Positions 1 through 9,900 of a stretch of DNA of 64,000 bases are shown piece after piece. Position 1 is the stretch's first letter. Each line of letters opens with the position of its first letter. Origin of the DNA: Enoplolaimus lenunculus (lineage: Eukaryota; Nematoda; Enoplea; Enoplida; Thoracostomopsidae); NCBI GenBank assembly GCA_030248215.1, contig JASANG010002029.1, positions 124,001 to 188,000 of the forward strand, read 5' to 3'. The notes beneath the pieces are model-generated. The model worked only from the letters and a program-made list of their open reading frames with translations. It was not told the DNA's origin and made no database searches. Both the position numbers and the translations under genes were made by a program.

Positions 1-222
1 GCAATGCAAAAAAATGGATCAAATAAAAAACATGGATCAAATAGAGAGTTCAGTCGGCTAATCAATAACTAGCCAAACACAGAAGCATAGGCAAGAACTT
101 TCATTAAATCACAACAAAACTCCACATAGATAGATATCCATGATAGAGACCTCGAGGTGTTTAGACACAATTGGTCCGTTACACAGTCTCTGAAAACTAG
201 GATAACTTAGTTAGAGTCTAAG

Positions 223-1494
223 TTAGAATCTTACTGACTCTGTGATAAACCTATTCAGTTTCTTTACATTATTAACAATTTTATTTAGACTATATGATCT
301 GTAGACCCTATACCGAACCTCGCTATAGATCGAACATCTCATTAAGAAGTGCTCTACAGATTCTTCCTCCATTCCACAGCAATCACAAATACTCGAGTTT
401 GAGAGTCCTATTTTATGCATATGCTTATTTAGTTGACAATGTCCAGTAACTATTTGTGTTAGTAATCTAACTCTATTTCTATTAAGTCGCACAATGAAAC
501 TAGTATATTTTGGTTCCAGTTTGCTAACTAACCATCTCTGGTTAGTGTGTGAAATGCACCAATTCTGGATCATATTTCTTATCTGTCTTTGTGGAACACC
601 TATAACAGGTTCTGGTCCAATAAACCTCCTTTGAGTTCCAGCTTTAGCCATTGCATCAGCCATATCATTTCCATAATCGGCCGAATCACCTTTGATCCAT
701 GTTAAAAACACTTTATTTGTAATTGAAAGATCTTGCGGGTGCTTTGAGCAGCTCTTAGTTATTTTAGAATTACTCCAGTTCCTATCAAGTGCCTTGAGGG
801 CAGCTTGACTGTCTGATCTAATGACAATTATTTTCTGCCTAACACGTCGCGTAATTAATTCTAAGACGACCTCATCAATAGCCAAAATTTCTGCCTGATA
901 AGCTGACGAAAATTGACCCAAAGAGAAAGATAAACTGATTACATTGTCAATGAAAACACCACATCCGGTGCCTCTATTTGTGTTAACAATGCTCTCTATT
1001 TTTGACCCATCAGTAAAACACTCTATATCAGCTACAGAAAGATCCTCTCCGTTTATTAGTACAGTCCATGGACTTGTATCTATATATTCTCTAACGTCCA
1101 AATTATTTGGTACGTTTACAAAGAGAATTCTCTTTAGAACAGTGTTAGAAATAGTTCCATGACCTATGAGGTGATTTTTCCAACATTTGCAAGATTGAAG
1201 TCTTGTGTACCATCTAGTAGCATCTTTAAAGACCGCTAAATCTATAGGTAAAACATTAAACATAATTTCTAATGACATTGGACCAGTTGATATCAAGGCT
1301 CCTGATGCATACAATAATGCAAGCCTTTGAATTTTAGTCAGAGCTTTCTGATTGACCTTAAAAGACATTTTATGCCACCAAACCAAACAACCAAACAACA
1401 GCTTTGGGAGTATCACAACTTCGTACAGCCAAAGAACTGTTGACGCTCGACTGCCCCAACTCTTCCCAACAATTTTGTTATCGCTGACTTGCAT
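223..1494 (-). CDS. LINE C-terminal ORF: RT thumb/connection, RNase H and zinc knuckle (423 aa)
   Basis: Longest open frame in the window, part of the LINE above and not a host gene. Residues about 20-90 hold the WLYEVVILPKLLFGCLVWW-type connection common after LINE RT domains. Residues about 155-290 form RNase H: CFTDGS (first Asp), QAEILA (Glu), RSDSQAALKAL (second Asp) and a final WIKGDSADYGNDMAD block, where the usual GHSG histidine is Asp. A CCHC knuckle (CDCCGMEEESVEHFLMRC) lies near residues 368-385. The ATG is only the first Met of the open stretch; the natural polyprotein would start further upstream. RNase H would remove RNA from the RNA:DNA hybrid during reverse transcription. Upstream breaks make the element inactive. 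Confidence 0.88.
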   Translation of the reverse strand: MQVSDNKIVGKSWGSRASTVLWLYEVVILPKLLFGCLVWWHKMSFKVNQKALTKIQRLALLYASGALISTGPMSLEIMFNVLPIDLAVFKDATRWYTRLQSCKCWKNHLIGHGTISNTVLKRILFVNVPNNLDVREYIDTSPWTVLINGEDLSVADIECFTDGSKIESIVNTNRGTGCGVFIDNVISLSFSLGQFSSAYQAEILAIDEVVLELITRRVRQKIIVIRSDSQAALKALDRNWSNSKITKSCSKHPQDLSITNKVFLTWIKGDSADYGNDMADAMAKAGTQRRFIGPEPVIGVPQRQIRNMIQNWCISHTNQRWLVSKLEPKYTSFIVRLNRNRVRLLTQIVTGHCQLNKHMHKIGLSNSSICDCCGMEEESVEHFLMRCSIYSEVRYRVYRSYSLNKIVNNVKKLNRFITESVRF

Positions 1495-2115
1495 GCAGCT
1501 TCAATGTGTATATTTCACCGCAGTTTTTTGTCTAAGGTGACGCCTAAATATTTTACTGATTCTGATAATGGTAAAGCTACACCATCTATTTTAATAGCTG
1601 GCAAAACAGGCTGTATCCTTCTCCTGTTAAAAACACAATCCTACTCTTTGAAGGTTGAATTTTCAAACCATTCTGTCAACACCACTTTACTATTTTCAAC
1701 GACTCGTTTGCTCGTCTAGCAACGGTATTAGGTTGCAACCCTGTGCAAAGTATTGCAACGTCATCAGCATAAACCTGGCAAGTAATGTTTCTACATTTCA
1801 ATTCTTGAATCAAGGAGTCAATGACCATTACCCACAGAAGTGGTGAAAGAACTCCGCCATGTGGGCATCCTTTTCTCGCAAATACACTTCTACTGCTACA
1901 TCCTATTTTGCATTAATGATTCTAGAATTTAGTAACTGCGTTATCCAATTGATAATGAACGGTTCAACACTGAATCTCTTAAGTGCTTTTTCGATTGAAC
2001 TGAAGTTCACATTATCAAAAGCACCACCGATATCTAAAAAATACCAAGCACTAAGTGTTTTTGCCCATAAAGTATTCAATACAGCCAAAGAGCCAACAAT
2101 GCATAGTATATTGAT
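223..2115 (-). mobile_element. Decayed non-LTR retrotransposon (LINE), I/R1-like group, 5'-truncated
   Basis: Read on the minus strand this stretch encodes the later part of a LINE reverse transcriptase, a connecting region, an RNase H domain and a terminal zinc knuckle. Visible RT motifs are FLDIGGAFDNV (about 2040-2010), GCPHGGVLSPLLW (about 1870-1830; the usual Q of GCPQGG is H) and the catalytic YADD box (about 1765). The reading frame is broken: a TGA lies after the YADD box near 1690, a frame change near 1650 and another stop near 1525. Upstream RT motifs, the endonuclease and ORF1 are missing, so the copy ends about 2115 next to a hAT-like MITE. RT followed by RNase H and a CCHC knuckle is typical of the I, LOA and R1-related clades; the exact clade is not decided. 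No poly-A or tail repeat is visible to the left, so the 3' end may lie outside the window. Confidence 0.9.
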
Positions 2116-2123
2116 CTTGAAGT

Positions 2124-2625
2124 CGGGATACAACCTGAATTACGAAATACCGGAACCGGGACAGGAAATACCGAAACAAACACCGAAACCGCAGTCGGAA
2201 AGTGAAAAATATCTGCTACCGTTTAAATTCGTTTGTAAATAATAAAGAAACTATTACTAGCAATACTACGCAAGAAATTTTACGTGTTCTGTACGCTTAA
2301 GGTTCCCAGTTTTAGCAGATACGAAATACATCTTAATTTGTTAGGTTCTCGGAAATTTTCGGGAAACATGGTTAATTACGACATTTAGAATAAGTGCAGT
2401 AACAGAAAATGCTACATAAAGTATAGAGTGTGACACAAATTTTAAATATGGTAATACACATCTTGAAAATTTTACAAAAATATGTTAGGATATGCCCTAG
2501 TTTTATGAAAATTTTGCAATGCCGAAAATATTGCAAACTTCCGGTGATAAAATACCGGATTCCGGAACTGGATAATGAAAAAACCCGGATTTCTCGACCT
2601 GAACCGGAGTTGTGGTTGCACCCTG
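2124..2625. mobile_element. hAT-like MITE, family A (CAGGGTGCAACC termini)
   Basis: The right end reads as the inverse of CAGGGTGCAACC and the left end is a degenerate version (GGGATACAACCTGAA). The element is flanked by an 8-bp duplication, CTTGAAGT at 2116-2123 and CTTGAGGT at 2626-2633 (7 of 8). Subterminal CCGAAA and CCGGAA hexamers are repeated near both ends. There is no transposase. It sits at the 5' end of the LINE remnant. Confidence 0.75.
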
Positions 2626-2633
2626 CTTGAGGT

Positions 2634-3823
2634 ATACATTTGGGCTCATTATTTTTAAATATAGAAATTGCGAGTTCCAAGTAAACAAAACAGCATAAAT
2701 AAACTAAACGGAGGTGACGTTCACTTACAAGCCCATGACAACTCAACGTAAATCCGTTATAACAGATTTCAAAGGTTAACCGAAAGCATATAACTATGGC
2801 AAGTTAGCAGAGTAAGATGTTGTAAAAACAAATTAAACCTGCTATTTAAACGTCGCGGATTTCAGAGAAACAAGTAATAAACTAAACCATGCTTGATCAC
2901 AGCTAAAAAATAACTGCTGTCGCGCTACGAAAACGGTCTTCTTAATCTAAGATACGTAATACATTAAACTTTCTTAAACCACCAGTTTAACACGAATCGG
3001 GATCTATCAAAATTGACCCGGTCGACTGCGGAGTTACTTTACTTACCGCCGGATACCACGTAATACTTCAAACACTATGGATTGCGCTATACTTTTCTCC
3101 GCCGCGCAGCGAGTATAACACAACCATATTATCTAACTTAATCGAAAAATCACTAAGCTACCCGCACAATATTATTAGTTACTAATTCAAGAACAACACT
3201 TTTACATATGTCTGAATTAAGACATACATAACAATAAAACAATGCACAAAACTCCTCGCACGTAACCAACTACTTAAATTAGATCTACCAAAATATTCAT
3301 GTTCTAGTACCCGAAAACTTCGCTAAGTTCTAGGAATAAAATACGTATAAAGTATGTTTTGGAGGTTTGTAATCTTGTAGTATACTCCTGTTTTAAATCA
3401 TTCTGCTACAACTTTGTCAGGATAAAACTATTTAACCTTGAATGTTTCAATGTTTATTAACCTCATCACAAAATCTGCAGTTATAGAAATAATACTCATT
3501 AAAATCTATTTTGCATGAATTAATTATATTACGACAAAGTAGAATTTAAACACGTACAGTACCATTATTAATCTGTGTTAAGTACGTGTTTAAGAGTTGG
3601 TCCCAGCAAATGTGAAACACTGTTACACTTCAAATTAATACACTAATTCACCTGCCCGCCCAGTGGTTCTAGGAGCAGGAGTAGGTGATGCAACATTCTT
3701 ACTGTCGCTTTCCCGTCCTAACATAGAATTCCCTTAACGCTGTTGAGAATTTCTCGGCCAAAAATATGAAGATGTCTGTAGGGAGACCTAGAATCACAAC
3801 AGCAATGGCTCTGTTTTGCTTAC
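2634..3823. other. Unassigned stretch downstream of the last clear golgin exon
   Basis: No convincing coding exon. On the minus strand, 3652-3718 resembles a short exon (acceptor TTAG, donor CAG|GTGAAT) that would read GRESDSKNVASPTPAPRTTGRA in one frame. Its phase does not join cleanly to the preceding exon, so I do not call it. The region is probably golgin intron or 3' flank. A GCGCTATACTT motif at 3086-3096 resembles the ends of the palindromic element at 51444. Nothing else was recognised. Confidence 0.35.
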
Positions 3824-3925
3824 TTCTTTCATTCGTTGCTTCCACGAATGTTCAGCTTGTTCGAATTTTTCTTTCCATTCCGCAACTACTCGTTGTGCAA
3901 CCAAATCGCTAATGCCTGCATTGCC
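3824..3925 (-). CDS. GOLGA4: Golgin exon 10, coiled coil (last clear exon)
   Basis: Thirty-four codons (GNAGISDLVAQRVV..WKQRMKE), acceptor TTTACAG, donor GTAAGC, phase 0. Rich in Glu/Lys/Gln with coil-like spacing. If the donor is not used, the frame ends ten codons later at a TGA. Confidence 0.75.
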
Positions 3926-6900
3926 CTGTAAAGTACCCATTTAGCACTGTTACGATCAAGAAGGAAATGAATTAAAACGTAAAAGGGAAACAATTACGTC
4001 TAACTATTGTTTAAATCAGCGACTTAACAGAAGTGGCAAATTCTAAGTTTCAAAACCTGGAAACAATCTTATTTTGCTCAGAATGTTAAAGCAAGAGGTT
4101 CCAAAAACAGATATGTACCTAGATGGTTTCATACAATTATATAATACTTCAAATGGTTCGCAACCGCGGAATCAACGTAATATGTACTTGTTCTCCTCGA
4201 ATAATTTCCAGTTTCCCCTGAAGTTGCTTGTTTTCTTCAACAACTTCAGACAATTTGGCTTTATTTGACTTTATTGTTTCCTTGCATCGGCCAAGCAAAT
4301 CTTCAAGACGCGCGATCTGAAATAGAGGACATACAACTCGGCTATATGTGCATGCGAAATTGGACAATTGGCTACATTCTGTTTAAAAAAGAATCTATCC
4401 AGCGCTCGTTGCGTGCTTGGTCAATCATTTAACTTTAGAGGGGGTAAATTTGCGTAACGGAATATAATTTGTAACATTAACAAGCTACAGAAACACTCTC
4501 GTTATATTCAAGGCACATTTTGTAACTATTTCTTGTGGCATCGACCCTGATATAATTGAAGAGTGTAGGGAAAAACGTAACGCACGCTGCTAAAATTTTA
4601 CGAAGGTAATTATTGCATGACTTTTAATCATTGACTCATTCACTCATGTACAATTCACATGGCGGTTTTAGAAAATTATATACTCAAACCTTTTCTCGTT
4701 GCGAAATAACTATGGCAGTATCGGTTTGAATTTTCTCGTCGAGGTTTTGCTCAGCGTCATCTGGGACTCTGCCTTCTTTGTAACAACGAATCTAAAACAA
4801 TGTTACAAACGAAAATGAATAGCCTTTTTGACATGCAAGTTTTTGTATCAAGAACTTTTAGCTTCAATTTTGTTCAAAAACGCTCACAAAACTTGCACGT
4901 GCAAGTCACAGCAGGAAGCTTTCGCTGCAATAAAATGGTACGTGTCAAGGATCTCTCCACATTTCCTTGCCTGAGTCTGTAACGCAGTCAACAGCTGATC
5001 TTTTTCTTCAAGCTTTGCTGTCAATTCGGCCTCTAATTTTCGTTTGCTCTTTCTTTCAACTTTGTTTTCTTCACGCAACTGTTCGACACGTTGTAATGCT
5101 TTGTCTTGCGTTGCCGTTAGAACATTCTGAAAAGTTAGAACGACCTAACACCTGAAATACTTAAAACATACTATTGCAAGTATTCGCAGATACGTGTAGC
5201 ACCTATAACCAATTGGTGATAGGTAGGTCGTGTAACTTTCGAACGAATGAATGTCGAGCATGAACATTCAGCACATTTTTCAAATTTGATTTACACTACT
5301 GCGGTGAAAATTTTGACATTCGTAACCGCCATGGTAACCAGTGCTTTACGCATTTGACAATATGTGCCTATGTGTAAGTTTATAACATATTGTTAGGACA
5401 GAGAAACTTAGCTCTTAAATAATAACTATGGGAAATGCCGATTCAAACCGATAATTACCAGTCGTAGTGAAACTACCTGTATTGAGGGAAGTTCGGCCCT
5501 ACCTACTTTTTATTAGTCTAGTTAAATATTCCAAGGTTATAAAGCGCAAACGCATATTTTGACCAACTTACTTTCCACTTAAACTAAAGATGGTAATTAT
5601 TTATTAGCTAACAGTTCATTGATCTTTTCTGGATTTTATAAACAATTTATTCAGATTCCTCGCACCCAAAAACCTTTAAGTACAAAAATTTGACAGGTTG
5701 TAAGACAACTTTAATAATCCGTGACAAAAGTAAAAAAATTCTAATTTAGGCTTAACCAATTAAGCTGATGTGCAAATTAGTTGTTATCTAACTGTTCAGC
5801 GGTCGCCCTTGAAGGCTTATAAACCATTTAGTGAGATTCTTCGCGCCCAAAATTCCATTAGTACATATATCAGATTGCTTGTAGTCCTAATAATAAGTGA
5901 AATAATGTAAAAAGTCCTAATTTAGGCTAAACCAATTATTCAAATTACCCTGTAACTAAAATGTTAAAACCCCAATGCAAGGTTAACAGTAGGGATGCGC
6001 CGATACCATAATTTTTGCCGATGCCGATTCCTATTTTGAAATTTTGCCCGTGCCGAACCGGCCAAATCCAACTTTAGTACACCATGTTTAATAAACATAA
6101 AGGATACTACATTACATCATTATATGGGGGTTTAAACCCTAACCATCATAATCGATTATAATTTTATTAGAACGGTTCATTTCAATTAATTTTTTTCAAA
6201 CAAAAACGCGAGAGATAACAGTTTGACACATTGATACGCGCCCATAAAGAAATTGATAGCATTCCAACTGACTGTTATGTGCACAAAGTATCGGTAAAAA
6301 TTGGCAATTTTTTTGCAGCGCTGATACCGATACTCACGAAAAGCGCATCCCTAGTTAATACCCAAAGATAATAAGTTTTCAAACAAAAATGTTTATCTTA
6401 ATCCGTTCAGCAGTTCCTGAGAATCGATTGTTATCAGACGGGCATCCACGTTTCGACCCCCGAGTACAAATCGAGAAACTCCGAGCGTCGCTCAATAAGG
6501 AGCAATTATGTCCAGTTAATATAACCAAGAAAACTTACCTTCATTTTATCATTATCTTTCAATATATCGTTGTAGGCACGAGCTACCTAAAACACTACCA
6601 CTAACTATGCAAACCAAATATAATGAAGCACACACAATGCACAAAAGTTGTAATTACACACAAAAATGCATATGAAATCGTATATTAACGGCGCACGTTT
6701 TTAAAATTCCATTTTATTTTTGACGTGCGGCACAACGAAAGTTTTGCTCACAGCGTTCCGTTAACTCTCTATCAACTTATAACAACCACAAAGCTTACAT
6801 ACAAGATAAGAACCAAAACTACCAGTAACACTTGATAACATTAAAGAAATTGCTTCAGGGCGGATAAAATAAAAAAACAAAACTTGAAACTAACCTGTCT

Positions 6901-9900
6901 ATATTTATCTTTGTAGTTCGACGCGCGACCTTGTAATTTGTGCAAAACCGAAGAAATCTGTTCTTTACTAGCGCCAGAAACAATTTGAAGTGAACCAGTG
7001 TTGCTTTCAGCGTCGGTAACACTCTCCGCATCAGACGTCAAGGCATGTTGTCGTCGACTACCGCTCAAAACGCCAGACGATGATGGTGCAGCCACCGATA
7101 TTTCCGGAATTGCAGGAAGAAAATTAGGGTTTGTCAAACTGAAACAAACCACAACAATTCTACTCGCAAACTCACTTGTGCAAAACGGTATATTTTTCAA
7201 AATGCGGCGCGTGGGTTCTCTGGCGGGCTTTTTAATTTCACTAATTATTACGTATGTTATATATATATTATATATATATATATATATATGTATATATAGA
7301 TATATATGTATATATAGATATATAGATATATATGTATATATAGATAGATATATATAGATATATGTATATAGATATATATACAGATAAAATTTTACAAATA
7401 CATATAAAATGTACATACTGGAACGAGTCATAACTGCTGTACTAAGTGAAATAGTGGTCTACATAAGTTATTGGTAGTATAGCAATTGGAATGGTCTTTT
7501 TGGATTAGTGGATTCATTTTATGACTGCCCACTGTAGCTATCCGGCCGATTAAAACATGATGGTAACTTTCCGATAGGGCCAGAGCTTACTCTTAATTTT
7601 TTATGAAATGAATGTCATAAAATAAGGTCATATCCGCATAGAGTATAGTATGGGCTAAGCCATTGTTTACAAACTGCGTACGATCAAACTGACAATTATT
7701 AAACGTATCTTCTGTGTCACAAAATCTGCATAAGACATGACAGCCCCTTGGATCTACCGTTAAGCTCTTATAGCAGAGTGGTGAAAGAGCCTTGTCTGAG
7801 TTTGAGTGTGAGTTAAGTTTCAGTGTTCAGTGAAATTTTTTCTGTGAAAAACACTTGGAATCTTGGTCAGAAATGAAAGTCTCAGTGAAGAAGTTGAGAC
7901 TGAGAGTGAGACAGCCTCAAATTCTTTGAGCTGAGACTTGAGACTTTTTGAGTCTCAGAAATTTTTTGACACCATACCAAAATATTTAAAAAATTCTAAA
8001 TCGCGAATGTTGAAGGACCTATTCTGCTAAAAACATTAATAATGTAAGATTAAAAAACAACGTAAATATGGTAAGCGTATTCATTTAGTTTGCACAAAAT
8101 ATACATATGACAACAGTCACATATCAGCAAAACAGACTGATTTCATATCACACGAAAAAAATTGCACTGCCGCAGAATTATATTAGCGATACTGACTGGC
8201 TTAATATTGCAGAATTTGTCTGCGAGCCAAACTTGCGATCAATAGAAAACGATGCGAAATCGTAGAAATGATGATAGTTCCCATCTGATGCATTTTGCAT
8301 ACTCAAAATTCCGCTACTTACTTGCACGGACTTAGGGTTTACGCGATATCGCGCAACAAATACTCAACCATTTATTGATAAATTAAGATCTAGCATGCTC
8401 TAAAAAATACGCAACTATTAAATTTTCTTCGGTTAAACACATATAACAATGTTATAAAATAGCATGAAATTTTCTTAAAACAATAATCAGGAATTTTCGA
8501 GACTTGAGACTCAGACTCCCATCCCTGGTCTTGGTTGGGTTTCTAGTGGTTTTTTAAATTTCGCTGGGGTTTCATTGAATATAATTGGGCGAAACCCCTA
8601 TTTCGCCAAAAAAACCCATGTGCAAAACCGAACTGAAATATTTATATCAGACAAAATTGAAACAGCAAATATATACCGGAAGCGAAATCGATATTAACTT
8701 GATATTTTCAGATCCCATATAACTTTCTTACAAGGCAAGCGTATCTATCATATACAATTTGTATGCTTCTATGTGTAATATTTGTTTCGGGTTTCTGTAC
8801 TGAGTTCGGAATTCGAACTGGTTTAAGTGGAAATTCCAAGCGGAATCGAAATTCCGTTTGAACACTGCTACATGCAATGTAAGTTTGGAAGTACAAAATT
8901 TCAATACTTCAGGCACAAAACCCGATAAAAAATCAAACTTAAAACAAAACCTTGAGTAAGGCACATAGTTAAACCTCACCTTTCTAAACTGTTGTGAGAA
9001 CCAGCCGAATCACGTCGCTTCCTTTCAGCTAGCTGAACACTTCCTTCATAGCTTCCAACTTCAAACGGGTCAAAAGCCAGATTTGCTGCCTGAACAGAAA
9101 TACAAAACAAATTACTAAAAAACAAACAATAAAACAGAACACACAAACACAAAATCAGAATTTCTGTAAAGGCTATTTTTCCCACTAGGGGTGGTTACCG
9201 TCGCCTCTCCGTTGCACATAGCCATAGCATCTCAACCGGTGCTTGCATTGCTACATCTGCATTGGTTACACACCTACTTCTATGTGACAGCAGCGATAGT
9301 AACCCTGTCCTTTAAAGTAACAGTGCACATTATCCTCAGCATTTTTCTCTCTGTCGAAACCAGTTTTGTAATCTATATACTCCCATGTAGATCAAGCTGA
9401 TTGTCTATACATATACAAAACACTAGAGTTCTTTCAAGATATGGCATTTTTGTTGAAAATTTTCATGTCCAGATCCGGGTTTTGCACTTAAATAAATACC
9501 GAGCCCATGTTTATATAACAAAAAATCCGAAAGAATGATTTATTGCTAGGGATGTGCTGATTAATCGGCATCGGCATCGGTAATAATCGACAATTTTCGT
9601 CACTATCGGCATCAGCACTGCAAAAAATGCCGATTCTTTACCAATACCTTTTACACATAGCACTCAGCTGGAACGCTATTAATTTCACTTCTGGGCGTAT
9701 ATCCGTGCATCTGATCAGGTAAACTGTTATTTCTCCTGCGTTTGTGGCTTAAAAAATTAATTGGAATGAACCGTTCTCACAAATTAGAATCGTTTATGGT
9801 CGTTAGGGTTATGTCTTCGAACGCATAATGATGTAATGAAGTATCCTATCACCACTTTAAGCATGTTGTAATAAAGTTCGGCATTTTAAAAACAAGAATC

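Noticed and set aside
223-1494. Longest ORF as a host gene
   Set aside because: RNase H, CCHC knuckle and adjoining RT motifs show it is LINE-derived.
3652-3718. Eleventh golgin exon
   Set aside because: Splice-like borders exist, but the phase does not fit exon 10 and there is no coiled-coil character.
7139-7431. Minus-strand coding upstream of golgin exon 5
   Set aside because: The frame is open only through a TA microsatellite (YIYIYI-type residues); a clear TTTCAG acceptor at 7139-7143 ends the exon.
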